A stretch of 64,000 nucleotides of DNA from Saksenaea vasiformis B4078 (taxonomy: Eukaryota; Mucoromycota; Mucoromycetes; Mucorales; Saksenaeaceae), in assembly GCA_000697055.1 (NCBI GenBank), contig JNDT01001355.1, positions 57,880-121,879 of the forward strand. Direction: 5' to 3'. The notes under the pieces were generated by a model. That model did no database searches, had not been told where the DNA came from, and saw nothing but the letters and a program-made list of their open reading frames with translations. Within the stretch, counting starts at the first letter, position 1; each line of letters opens with the position of its first letter. The position numbers and the translations under genes are program-made. This document shows positions 43,152 through 54,932 of the stretch, one piece after another.

Positions 43152-46100
43152 ATGTCAATCCATGAAGAAAATGAGTCCATTGACACGAATGATTTTTCAA
43201 TTATTCCCAACAGTCAGGAGTGTGTCGATGAGAATCGTGTCCAACATTTTGCCACCATGAACATCGATCAACTGTCTGTTAGTTGGGGCCTGGAATGCAC
43301 CGCGTCGCGTAACCGCAGCACCAGTAAGTTCCAGTCATGCTTTCGACATATTACCTAACAGACGTCATAGTAGCTCCTGTCGTGAAAACCACGTCTGCAA
43401 TGGAGACCAAGGAAGCATCGTCATCGAAAAAACCGATAGCTTCCGTAGCACCTCGTTACCCTCGTGCACTGCGTCAGCGACGTGATATACAGCTTCGACC
43501 TTTTACAATAGAAAACGCGCAGTACAGATCGTTAGTTGGCCGCGCAACATTGGATGTTATGTTTGCTGAAAAAGAAACGCCAAAACGGGCCAACAACAAC
43601 AACGAACATTACAGCGACGAAAGCCAAAGCGACGGAGATGCATCTTACGAAGAAGAGATAGAAGAAGATACACACACGGAAACACAAGTTTCGAAGAGCA
43701 GTACACCTTCCGATATTTTTGATATCCAAAGTGTGCTTGAGACAGGGCGATCCACAACTACCAAATCAGCGCGCACTCCATCCGTGCCGATCATACCTCT
43801 ATCCAAACAGCCTTCGCATACGACACATCATATTACACGGGTGTATGGTCAAAAGGGTAGAAGGAAACGACCTAAGCACAGCACTCAGCCATCCACCTCA
43901 TCCCATAAAGATAAAACTTCGCACCATACAACTACTCAACTCTCACCTGACCCTTCTACTCCAGATCATTCTGGAGGCAGCGAAGATGAAGATATACTTC
44001 CTCGTAAACGCAAACGACATATTATTGCAGATAGCGACGAGGAGGAATATACTGAAAACAATTCAATGCCTGCAAAGGAAAGGCAGCTCTTAGACGATAG
44101 ACCTGATGATATATTTGACTTTCCAGGAGAAGACGAAACAGAAAACACAAGTTGGAACGCACCTTCACGTACAGAACATAGTCATCTAGTCACTGCGCTA
44201 GCACCTAGCAAAACGTCTGTAACTACGGATCAGCGGCGCAATGATGAGGATGCGTTTGTCGTTCCCGATGATGATTTTGATCAAAGCGAAATTGCTCGTC
44301 GACGTGTGACATTGGATGAATTACGAAAGCGCAAAAAAGCACTCAAAGGCATTCTCCCGCTTTCGTTTTCCAAAGTATTCTCCAATCAATTACAGGAAGA
44401 AGAGCAATTCCGTGAGCAACAGCGAAAGAAACCGATTGAATCTCAAAAACGTGCACTACAGCTTCATGAAGCGATTGATCTAGAAGGAGAACATATGGCC
44501 TCGACAGCGGATGGATCCGCCACAGAACGAGCACGCAGGCTAGAATCAGAGAAAAACGACGTATTTGAGGTCTTCCGTAGGGAAGAGTCGAGCTCCAGTG
44601 AAGCAGAAGAAGTGTTCACATGGGAAGAGCCTTCACAACCCAGAAGCACAGTAATGTGGGATTGGCAGAAATCTAAGAAAAACAAGGAATCAACTGGCTC
44701 ATCGTCCGGGAAGCGCTCGTCACAGATGCGTAAGAAGAAGCAGGGAAGTGGAAGAATTGTACAAAGCAAATTGCCTTTTGTTCGGACGACCCGCAGGAGT
44801 CATTCGCCTCCACGTAATCGTACGTTATGGGATTGGGACGAACCAGCACACGACACGGCGCCTGCCAAACAGCGGCCTGCGAAAGATTTATCACACCCAC
44901 GAAACCGAATGATTTGGGATATAGATGACTCTGACGACGATACTGGGACGACCCCTAAACGCGCACCAAAGGATCTGTGTCATTCAAGGAATCAAGCGGT
45001 GTGGGATTTGGATGACTATGACGATGAAAATGCGACGATCGAACAGCCGCATAACCGACTTCTACAATCAAGCAATCCGATGTTATGGAGTATGGATGGA
45101 TCGAAAGAAGACGACGTAATACATACAAAACGGCGTTTGCCCTCGACACCTCGTCTGTCTATTCAGTCCATTTCAGCTGGAACAGAATTACAACACGCTG
45201 TGTATATCGGTCGGGGATTTTTGTCACACTTGGTGAAACAGCCTCCTACGTACGATTCATATTCATTTATTTCAACGAAGCAACGTGTATTCTCTAGTAC
45301 TGTTATGTTAAAGGAGCATTCCATTCGTCATGAACGAGCGATCGAATGTGTGTTTACACAGGCGTTCCAGCACCTCGCTAACTTTTGGGATGAGCTTATC
45401 AAGGTTGACGGAGAAGATGATAAAGTTCAAGCGTTTTATGAATTTGTGTCAAACTGTCTTACTAAATGGATTCCACACCTACCGTTACCTGAGCAACAAC
45501 GAACTATCTGCTTGTTTAGAGCGGAAATCTCTCGACTTTGCAGTCGGCTTCTTATCATGTCCAACATGGATAACACTGGTCAACAACTGGACTTTTTGGA
45601 AACAGAAGTTGTCCTTCCAAAATGGAAATCGCTTATCACATTACTTTTGTACTCGTTGGATTGGGCGTGCCGGTTACATCTACTTGATCCTATTGATGCC
45701 AAGAGCAAATGGTCGGTGGAAAGTTGCGCGAGGCGGCTAATGTGGCTCCTCTTGTGGATAGGACCTTACAAGGCACACGTCTTTGAGGAGAAGGACAATG
45801 GTTGCATGCTTGTTGTGGAGGCTTGGGTTTGTCTTATGCATGTGCTAATGCCAGAGGCATACGGTAATGAAAACAAGTATGTTGCAGAAAGAGGAAGTGG
45901 CACGTTCTGGGACATGCTAACGGAGTACCTGAGCCTGGAGGCCACTGCAAAAGCATACCCGACGGTACGGGATAAGGGCAACTTGGTGCGGCATTGGCTC
46001 TATGTTCTAAGACCGTTGCGGCAATTCAATCACGATGGCAAAGCTGGTCAGCTGTCGAGCCACTGGACATTCTTTGGTCGTCCATTCGACGAGCTCAAAA

Positions 46101-46162
46101 AAATGGACGACGAAGATCTGGTTGCGCTGGCGCAGCAGAAATCAATTCAGGTGGCATTGTAA
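43152..46162 (+). CDS. Mus7/Mms22-like DNA-repair protein, short form
   Basis: Two exons (43152-43323, 43362-46162) give 990 aa. The conserved N-terminal block RALRQRRDIQLRPFTIENA, YRSLVG resembles the opening motif of the Mus7/Mms22 family (replication-fork repair, partner of the Rtt101/Cul8 ubiquitin ligase in yeast). An acidic, Ser-rich region follows, with HIIADSDEEEY-type stretches, then a run of five Trp-Asp motifs at 44657-45088. The C-terminal part (about residues 640-975) is helical with ERAIECVFTQAFQHLANFWD, LRPLRQFNHDGKAG and HWTFFGRPFDELKKMDDEDL. Mus7 of S. pombe is far longer (more than 1800 aa), so the usual C-terminal half is missing here. The stop at 46162 is followed within 440 bp by another gene on the same strand, leaving no room for it. 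Family call is by pattern; moderately sure. Confidence 0.65.
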
Positions 46163-46598
46163 AAGATATAAAACAATCGCCTTATTTCAGGCAGCTAAAT
46201 ACATCATTTATGAGTAAAAAAATAATAGCAGCTTAATTAAAAGAAAATTGATGGGCATTATCGCTGTGACATTGAGGAAAAAAAACAGAATATTCTCTTT
46301 TTTGGAAACGTGGCACACGCGACGCACCAGGTCTGACGGGTTTCCAAGAACAACTAGCCTAATGACATCGCAATCAAGCTCATGGGCTAAAAAGAGGAAG
46401 AAGTACCCTGTTGAAAGGGGTTGTTCGAAGTCTACCTGTTGCAAGAGGAGAGCGTGGAAGGAAGGAAAAGGGAAGCCATGTGACCATTGTTTCGTTTTTT
46501 TTTGTGTCATCGAAACGTGTGCTTTTTTATCTGGGCGAGGTGAGGGAACCAATTTTTTCTACATTTTTTCTTTTCTTCATTCAACGGAAGTACATTCA
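46163..46598. other. Intergenic
   Basis: T-rich stretches (46497-46510, 46560-46580) just before the next start form a leader or promoter. No gene was seen. Confidence 0.4.
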
Positions 46599-47016
46599 AT
46601 GCGTTTGTCATTTGTTACTAGTCTTTTGTTCTCGTTGATTTCCGTCTTTGTCATGACCGTCCATGCAGCTGAACGTAAGCATGGCATAGATGGGTGGGAG
46701 CACTATCTAACTTATTGACGTAGCGGGCTACGTGGATTATATCGTGGCACTGAAGGATACTGCTACCCCAGAGACATTCAAACAAGCTCGGGAAGATGTG
46801 GAAAGACTTGGAGGAAAAGTCACCTATGAAATCACGACGGGATTGAAGGCATTGACGGTCTCCTTACCTAGCGGTCAAATTCAGACATTTGACAGCAAAG
46901 ATTATGTCGATTTCATCGAAGAAGATAAAGCAGGTACGAGAAAAACGAACGATTGGTATATCTCGATCTTATTGTTTGGTCTAGTTCATTTCTACGGAGG
47001 TCCCCGTGCCGAATAA
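46599..47016 (+). CDS. Small secreted protein with proteinase inhibitor I9 (Pbi2-like) domain
   Basis: Exons 46599-46674, 46724-46933 and 47000-47016 give 100 aa. The N-terminus LSFVTSLLFSLISVFVMTVH is a signal peptide ending near AAE. The mature part follows the I9/subtilisin-propeptide pattern: YIVALKDTATPETFKQARED, LGGKVTYEITTGLKALTVSL, FIEEDKAG. Such domains inhibit or chaperone subtilisin-like proteases; yeast Pbi2 is the free cytosolic/vacuolar version. Here a signal peptide sends it to the secretory route. The last intron (46934-46999, 66 nt) has no in-frame stop and a length divisible by three, so the retained form would simply add 22 residues. Confidence 0.7.
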
Positions 47017-48023
47017 AAAAAATATGTTTACACAAACAATTGTATATTCACTGTCTGAGAAAAAGTGCTTGGCGTGAAATGAACCATATCATGAGACAAC
47101 AGCAATGGCTTCTTGGCAACTCTTAGAACATTTGCCATTCAAACCTGTTCCGCAAAGCAAGTAGGAAATTTGCGGTGCAACGAATACATAAACGTCATGT
47201 GAATGGACCTGTTCTTCTTCCTTCTTTTTTTTAAGCGGCTCTGTGGGGCAAGCGATGCTGTACTACACTGCGATATGCATCTTGAAATTGAGCCGCTTGG
47301 GGGTCATGGTAACCAGTAGGAAACCATGCCAATCAAGAACGTGCTTGTGATCCGATAGTACGGATGACGAAATGACGCCACGTTGAAAGTGGTTTGAGCG
47401 AGTAAAAAATGTATCCCGCTTCCATCCAACCGCAAAAGTAAAAAAAAAGGCCCTTTTCTGATTTTCAAATGAAGTGAACTCCGATTGCGATTCTCCGTGT
47501 TTCTCCTCTGCTAACGATCCGTAGAATGGGACAGCGGTGATTGCTTTGACATGGGGGTTGTACGGAATGTCGAAAAAGAACACCATGATCAGATGGTCAT
47601 CTATCACTTTTGAAAATGATGACTTTCTATTGTTGTAATGACCTCCTTGTTTTTCCGCGCCATTCGTCATGTCCCTTCCTTTTTTACTTTGCACGTGCCC
47701 TGGACTCTGGGAAGGTACTCAATTCCCTCAAGTTTTCGAGTCCGACTGGTAATATGTCATGTATTATGAGATAGGTTGTATTTATAGACGCTAAAGAACT
47801 TTTTTTTATTTCTTCTTTTATACACGTAGGTAAGAATTATTTTAATTGAGAAGAAAAGGAGAGAGAGATCTATGTCATAGTAAAAAAGAGGCTAAATAGA
47901 GAGTAGTGTTTAGAGAGATATTCAACATGATAAGCTTGGATGATAAGAACGAAAGTAAAGAAAAAAAAGTTATAAAATCTACATATGTACCAAAGAAGTG
48001 GGAAAGAAAAGAGAATCAACGAA
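47017..48023. other. Intergenic
   Basis: A minus-strand frame at 47263-47670 (from an internal ATG, begins MTNGAEKQ) is open for about 135 codons but has no family match, no introns or leader, and poly-A-driven Phe runs. I do not call it a gene. AATAAA-type signals for the I9 gene occur soon after 47016. Confidence 0.4.
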
Positions 48024-49295
48024 TTAGATCAATCCGACATTTCTCAGATTCGATTGTAAAATGATATCGTTCACTGCCGACATAACAAACTTGATTTGTT
48101 CGGTGTCCGTAGCACATGTCAAGTGGGTGTATACTTGTTTGTCTTGGGAAGAATTGAGTGTCGTAAAGCGATTCATCAGATAACAGGCCGCGTCGTCATA
48201 ATTGGCGCCACCTAAATTTGCAGTGTAAACACATGTAAGTGGTCTTTTGTACGATTTTCTCATAAAACACAAACCTTGGTAATCAGGGAAGTAGCGATTC
48301 AATGGACTTGTATGCAATTTTTCTTTGAAGATATCTGTCTTGTTGAGGAAAAGAATCGTGGATGTTTTTTCGAACCATCGTGAATTGCAAATCGAATCGA
48401 AAAGTGTCAACGCTTCTTGCATACGATTGACAGACTCGTCTTCGATAAGCACTTGGTCGTATTCTGAAATGGCCACCAAGAAAATAACGGCAGTGACATT
48501 TTCGAAACAGTGGATCCACTTTTTACGTTCTGACCGTTGTCCACCGACGTCAAACATACGGTAGGTCAAGTCACCAAGTAAAAACTTGGTTTCGGTGATA
48601 CCCGTTGTTTTGACACGCGAGCGGAGCACATCCTGGTCGGTGGGTGTATACTGCGGATCCCCAATACGATCGATATTATTGAAATAGCTACACGAAAAAA
48701 AAAAAATAAAAAATAAAAAATAAAAGCGCGGTCATCAGCCATGTGTGTTCCCTGCCATTGGGACAAACTTACTAAGAGGCCGAATCGTTCAGCTGGTACT
48801 CGTTACTCCGTCGGAATGCAGAACGGACACCTGTGTCCGCCCACAGGCCTCTGATGGCATGCACAACCTCAGGAGGCATGCTATAATGTTCAGCATGGCT
48901 AGGTTGGCGCATGATAAGGTTGAAATAGTCCTGATTAGCAGCATTACCGAGAGGGATTTCGAGCAATTCCATTGCTTCAAGGATAACGTGCATCGATTGG
49001 ATTGTGTTGCTGTAGATAATTTCACGATAGGCCGCACGTTCGTCCAACGAAAATCCGCCGTCATGAATGAGCTTCATTTGCTTCAAGATCGTGGATTTTC
49101 CGGATTCACCAGCACCTAAAAAGAAACCCAGCTGTGAACACCGCTAATCCACGTTTTTTTTTTGTTGTTACCAAGTAATAACAATTTGACTTCGTTGCGC
49201 ATATTCAGCTTTTCAAGTCTTAGCTGATTATCAATCTCATCGTTACGTAGTTTACTCGCGCCATCTTGGGCTTCAACGGAAGCGCAGCATCCCAT
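48024..49295 (-). CDS. Heterotrimeric G-protein alpha subunit
   Basis: GTP-binding signal transducer coupled to membrane receptors. Four exons (49295-49172, 49115-48773, 48687-48275, 48211-48024) give 355 aa, the usual length. It starts MGCCAS, a site for N-myristoylation at Gly2 and palmitoylation at Cys3/4, which places it at the membrane. The nucleotide motifs are complete: GAGESGKST (P-loop, assembled across intron 1), TTGITETKF (switch I), [13 protein letters not shown] (switch II), FLNKTDIF (NKxD) and [13 protein letters not shown] (TCAT). The C-terminus is NLRNVGLI. It lacks the Cys four residues from the end that pertussis toxin modifies in Gi-type subunits. Which fungal Gpa class it belongs to cannot be fixed by eye. 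Confidence 0.95.
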
Positions 49296-50207
49296 GATCT
49301 AATTCAGTCACATTTTATCAATTTTTTTTTGATTTCGAACAAGAAGGTCATCTCTCGTCATGAGGTTATGACAAGACTTACCTCTATAAAAACACACTAA
49401 AAAAGAAAAGACGTAACAAAATTCAAAAGAGAAGAATTGGCTGAATTGGTTTTCGTTGAAAGAAAAAAAAAAGAGAGCAAAGGAAGAAAGAAGAAGGATA
49501 AGGTTAATTTAGCAAAAAAACGCGACAGAGTTCATTTGCGGGTGTCCAAATGCCGTGGCAACGCAGCGGAGGTTTGTCTGACCATCGAAGCTGGCTAAAT
49601 GACCCACGGTAGATGCAACAGATCGGTCATTGTGCTACGTCCTGGGGTACCCTTCCAATCACTTTAAGGAGGTAAGGAATTATCGGTAAACGTTATTCCT
49701 TTTCGGTCATTGGGTAAAAAATGGGGCGATGTGGGCGCTGTTATTTTCTTGTGTTCCTTAACATGATATATCAAAATTCATTTAAGAGAAAAAAAAATAG
49801 AAATGTCAAGCGATAGAACGCCAGCCATGGAATGTATGTAACTCATCTTTTTTTCATTAACGAAAACAAAAATTTCCGTTTTTTCCACAGCAATCGAGCT
49901 CAGCCATGTACGTGCGCTCAAAAGCACTTGGCCGGAGCGTCATTACCATTCCTTTTTTTTTGTAACTCCATTCTATTGTCGGAGCAGAAAAAAAGAAACG
50001 AAGAGAAGGGACCTTCGAAAGTCCGCTCAATTGGATGAGGGTTCACTGTTTTGGTCGTGTTACCCAATTGATTTTCGGTCATCCTAACGAGCTAGAAACC
50101 CAAATGTTGTCACTGAACAGGCCACTATGCAAACCTTATCGGCCTCAAGCGGTGTCTTGTTAGGATCTAAAAAAATTGGCTTATTTTGTATGTTTTTTTT
50201 TTAAAAA
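49296..50207. other. Intergenic
   Basis: Upstream of the G-alpha gene and downstream of the next gene, both on the minus strand. Purine/pyrimidine-rich runs, no gene seen. Confidence 0.4.
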
Positions 50208-51251
50208 TCATTCGCTTCCGGCTACACCGCCATTGCCTAATCCTACGGCTTTTTCTACCACTTCTCGCATAAGATCGACAAGCGTACAGCACGTGACAAT
50301 CAAATGCGCTTCCATCCTATCAGGGTATTCTGCCTGATTAAGTGCCTGTCGATCGATCACAAGTCGGCCGAGCTGAATGAGGTATCCTTTACCATGGCTG
50401 TCAAATTCAGCAATGATTCGTTGTTGTTTATGATCCCGAAGTTCGCACACCATATCGTGTGATAACAAACTAGGTCGTTTCCACCGCAACCGGCACTGGT
50501 CGAATTCCGTCTCGTACACAAACATCAAATGGGACTTTGCTTTGTTCTCTAGCGGTTGCTCGTATAAATCATCCGCCTCGTAATCACCCCATTCGACTGT
50601 AATCTCCTTCTCAAATGCACGCCGCCGAACCTCGGCAACTTTAGCACGATGTCCACCCTCCGAAACACGGTACAAAGTGTTCTGGAATCCCCACGAGTAC
50701 GAGTGAGGTTGGTCCTTGGTATACGCCAGCTGTTTGGTCCCACCAAAATACACGTCGTGCAGATGAGGTTTCGTCAACGATTGTTTGCGGATTTCGAAAA
50801 ATTTCATTTCTTCTTTTGGTCGTTTCTTCAAACTGTTCATCAACAATAGTTTAAACGACCCGCTGGTAGTGCTAGAGCTCGCTGTGCTGGTAGTGGGGCT
50901 TGGGGGTATGTTTGCAGGAATATTATCCTCGGTATATGTCGTCTGTGTTGTTGAGGTCGCTCGACTCAGCAAAGACGATGTCGGACGAGGCGATTTGTCC
51001 ACTTCATAAGCTGGAGGTGGCGATACAGGCGTTCCTGATGACGACACTGGCTCAACTGTCTCCTTGTCACCATGATCGACCGAGACACTCAGTGATTCGC
51101 ACTGTTCTGTTAGATTTTCCACCGTCTCGGACGTGACCTGCTGCTGCTGGTGCTGTATGATCTCATCGTCATCGTAAGCATTCGGCTTTTCATAGATGGG
51201 TGTGTCAATGGTGTCAGGCTTTTGGTATTGAATCTGCTCCGGATCAGCCAT
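50208..51251 (-). CDS. Intronless protein with PY motif and a beta-rich C-terminal domain (347 aa)
   Basis: Single exon from the ATG at 51251. The first half (about 1-150) is disordered, acidic then Ser/Thr/Pro-rich, with a PPPAY motif (PPxY) that Nedd4/Rsp5 ligases bind. The second half (about 155-330) looks like a folded beta-rich domain: MKFFEIRKQSLTKPHLHDVY, YSWGFQNTLYRV, LMFVYETEFDQCRLRWKRP, VCELRDHKQQRIIAEFDSHG, YLIQLGRLVIDR, and a helical end, TLVDLMREVVEKAV. The W...Y.....C...R pattern followed by I-A-x-F recalls tubby-like/scramblase-like C-terminal domains of fungal proteins, but this is not certain. No signal peptide or membrane span. Confidence 0.65.
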   Translation of the reverse strand: MADPEQIQYQKPDTIDTPIYEKPNAYDDDEIIQHQQQQVTSETVENLTEQCESLSVSVDHGDKETVEPVSSSGTPVSPPPAYEVDKSPRPTSSLLSRATSTTQTTYTEDNIPANIPPSPTTSTASSSTTSGSFKLLLMNSLKKRPKEEMKFFEIRKQSLTKPHLHDVYFGGTKQLAYTKDQPHSYSWGFQNTLYRVSEGGHRAKVAEVRRRAFEKEITVEWGDYEADDLYEQPLENKAKSHLMFVYETEFDQCRLRWKRPSLLSHDMVCELRDHKQQRIIAEFDSHGKGYLIQLGRLVIDRQALNQAEYPDRMEAHLIVTCCTLVDLMREVVEKAVGLGNGGVAGSE

Positions 51252-51950
51252 GACGGTACCAAGGTAAGGAAGCGTGCGTTTTGCTTTGCATTCTTTTTTC
51301 CTTTTTTCACCGGAGCCAGAAATCTAAGGTGCCACAAATAATAGATTGTGGTTGCTCGTATCGAATCAGTTTTCTGCATCTGCAATGAAGACGTCATGCT
51401 ATAGAGCAACACACAAAAGAGCATTTTCATGCAGGAACACCATGCCCTTCTACCTCCCGATTCCACGAACGAGAAAGAAAGAAAGAAAGAAACAAACAGG
51501 GTGCGAGACTGTCATGTGAAAGAAACTGTCTTCTATCAAGGTACCAAATGTCTTTTCTCAGTTCTGGTGGGCAGTCTAACGTCATTTCGTCAGTTTTGCA
51601 GCAAAATATATTTTCCATCAACTTGCAACCCGGAGGGCAGCGTTTTATAACGTTTTCCTGCTATACAATAATGAGACGATTAATGCATAGCTAGGGCGTG
51701 TATCCCTTGTAGATTAGTAATCTAACCGATATGTTTGGAATCAATAAAACATACACTACATCTATTCTCTCTACCAAGGTAATAACGCCATTTTAGTATA
51801 CCTTTTTTCTTTTGCAACCAGTCAAGAAGTTTGAACAAAAAAGCACGTATCCGCTGTGGCGGACTTGGAACGCGTGCGAAGCACCGATAAAGCCGTCACA
51901 CGCATGGTCGATTTTGTGCGCAGTACTGTACCATTTCCATTCAGAACACC
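51252..51950. other. Intergenic between divergent genes
   Basis: Shared upstream region of the PY-motif gene (minus) and Nup88 (plus). Contains a GAAA repeat near 51472-51492. No gene seen. Confidence 0.4.
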
Positions 51951-54932
51951 ATGGAGTCCGGATTTCCTGAACATTGGCTTGACTACCTGTCTGAGCATCC
52001 CATATTTCGTGCAACAGAGACCAGTCAGAAATCCGCTGTTGATTTTAACACCAAAACAACCTTCAGTGCCTCGTCCACAGACGTTTCATTGCCTACGCGC
52101 GTCATTGCACTTCGAGGGCACGATCTCATTGTGGCCATTGGATCCGAATTAAGAGCGATTAATCTAAACAACATAAAAGACACATGGATCAAAGTAGCGG
52201 AAGAAGCAGACAAAGCCAGTAAACCAAGAACGAGCATTGACAATGCATGGCTCTTCGACATCCCTTACACGGTATGCTTTACGAATGGCCAATGGATTTA
52301 TGTGCGAATATATTCTTTTTTTTTAGAATCTGGGGACTTCTGAGATCAACTTTGATATCGAAACGTTGACAATCAATGAAAATGGACGTTTCTTGGCTGT
52401 TACAGGCAAGCAGCAAGTGGTGGTGGTTGTCCTTCCTCGTCAGGGCCTCTGCAGTACTACAGATACCGTCTCACGAAAACGTCATGTGAAATGCAGAACA
52501 TTGACGGTTGGAAATACGATCTATGATGCTGATAAGGATACCCGTGTTCTCAAGGTGGCATGGCATCCACTGAGTGAAACCCAGTCGCATTTGTTGATCT
52601 TGGGTGATGACAGCCGATTGAGGTAAAAAAACAACCTCCTCTGTGTGGGACCTATTCTTAATTTTATGTGCTTCTAGAATGTTTGATATCAGCAATGACA
52701 TCGCTTCACCGGAACAGACATTCGATTTAGCCCCGTCCCAACGCAAAAAGCCATCTACTACACCTTTGAGAGGTATCCGTTTGACAGACGACTTGGAGTC
52801 GGACGAAGAGGCCGTATCGTTTTCTGTTGGTGGATCAAGCAAGAGTGATAGCGGATGGGAACCTTTCACTGTTTATTACGCTCTACGATCGGGTCATCTA
52901 TACGCCCTGTGCCCTGTGCTTCCTTTCAAAAGGTACACGTTAGATCAAAAGAAAATACGTGTCTTTCTGCATTACTGAAAACAATGTAGCACTGTTCGAC
53001 GGGAACATTTGGAATCCCTTTCATGCGTAGCATTGTCGAAAATTGAATATGTCAAGCAACAGACACAGCAGGAGGATGCAGAAGAATTGCCTTTGGTTTC
53101 CTTGTACCGACTTCAGTATCAATGGGTCTACGATATGTTAGAGTCATCGAAATGGTTGCGAAAGAACGACACATCACTTATTGACGGTGAAAGCGTGAAT
53201 ATTCGAAGCAATCGATGTAGCATCCCTCATCCAGTACAAAGACAAGGTCCTTTTAAGATTGCCCATGAGTTGGAGCAATCCTTGGACTCGTACTGCCAAG
53301 TCTCAGACATGTTGTACGTGAAAACAAAACCTGTGGATCTCCTTGCTGTCGCCTTCACAGACGGCACCGTACGTAACCATATCCTCGGCACTGGGCTTGA
53401 TGCACAATGGCTCATGCCACGCGATACAACGCAACCGTGGAAAAGAGAGGTATATTAACGTTTTTGTCGTTTGTCTCCAAACTCATGCGAGATGTAATCT
53501 AGTTGGGCGAATTTTTGTCTTCCTCCGACCTTCTACCAAAAGTGACACTGCACGAAGTCTACAATTTCAGTATTCCCGCTTTGAAGGACAACCAGCCAGT
53601 TTATCTTTTATCAGATCCTCAATATCCGGATACGCTATACGCCTATCACGCAGGAGGTGTACACATTGTCGTGATGCGAAACTGGCTGGAAAGATTGGAA
53701 AAGCTTGGCAAGGCATACCAAAATAACGAGAACGTCGAGGAATCACATAACGCACTGCAATCATTATCTGATGATATGGAATCGGTTGTGCAGTGCCTTA
53801 TCAACTCTGCTCCCTTTTCGGATGGGTAAATGATCTTTTCTGTTTAAGCCATGAATGCTCACGTTAGACCATGTAGCCATGTTTCAACAATTGGAGCTGT
53901 TGTTGTTAATGATCTGTACCTATCACGCTTCCTTTTGGCCATGTCGTATCCCTCGCAACTTACAAGTGTTGAGCTCGGTGTTCACCGTGATTTAGCTGCA
54001 GATGACACATCAGCATTAGCTTCTGCTGTGACAGACCAATTAAAGAACATCGCAACAGACAAAGACACAAGTGACAAGAGCGACTTCACCTACCAATGCA
54101 TGCTGCCTCTACCACCGTTTGAGACGCCAGAGACATTGAAAGCATTAAAGGGCCTACCAAATCAGCCAAAGCTTGTTGTTCCACAATCTTTGCAAGGAAG
54201 CAAGGAAATTGTTATTACCGAAGAAACGCTTTTGTTCATGTCGTCTGCTTCAGCAAATATTCAAAGAGACATTAAAGCGCTTGCGCAGACAGCGGGTCTG
54301 CTAAAGAAGAGGTAAAGAACTACATGGCATTAGATAAGTTTAACTTAATCCGTTGTCAGGATTGCTCTACAAGAGGAGGAGTTTAAACGACAAGTCTCTG
54401 CATTGAAAGAGCTCTATCAACGTGTTGAAGAACAGCAAATTGTGCAGACAGAGCGCGAAGTGAAGATTCGTGAGAGGGCACAAACATGCGCTAAGCTAGC
54501 ACTACGTGCTGATACGCTTTTGCGAAAATTGATGCAAACATACCAGCCTGAACTATCACCATCTGAAAAGACATGGATTGAAAAGGTCGATAGTATTCAG
54601 AAGATAGTGGAAGGAGACCAAGGTTTCACATGGAGAATGAAAAAGGTAATGATAGTGAGAAACTTAGTCATTGAATCAATCCTAATTCGCATTTACTAGC
54701 TGAGAGCGGAAATCGATCAACTGCAAACGAAACCAAAGGCTATGAGTGGCGGTGCCAAACGATCAAGCACCTTAACTTCCTCACAAGTTGAAAGCGTGAA
54801 ACAGACTCTTGAGAAACAGTAAGTTCCTTTATTTTTGACGAGACGCGAATTGACATGGGATCTAGATCTGAACTGCTGAAGAGTACAGAAAAACGAGTGA
54901 AACATCTCCAAGAAGCTATTGGCAGTGCATAA
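51951..54932 (+). CDS. Nucleoporin Nup88/Nup82 (cytoplasmic ring of the nuclear pore)
   Basis: Nine exons (51951-52271, 52327-52622, 52678-52932, 52990-53449, 53503-53825, 53868-54311, 54360-54645, 54700-54818, 54866-54932) join in phase to 856 aa, the family's size. The N-terminal two thirds form a beta-propeller: HWLDYLSEHPIF, INFDIETLTINENGRFLAVT, VLKVAWHPLSETQSHLLILG, VYYALRSGHLYALCPVLPF, DLLAVAFTDGTV, YPDTLYAYHAGGVHIVVMRN. The C-terminal third is coiled coil: FMSSASANIQRDIKALAQTA, RRVSALKELYQRVEEQQ-like heptads, and a last helix, STEKRVKHLQEAIGSA. The overall order, and the closing helix, match Nup88/Nup82, which anchors the mRNA-export platform with Nup214/159. Length, propeller and coiled coil all agree. 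Confidence 0.85.

Noticed and set aside
47263..47694. Minus-strand 143-codon frame
   Set aside because: Starts at a non-ATG codon, no family resemblance, no supporting promoter or introns; likely chance.
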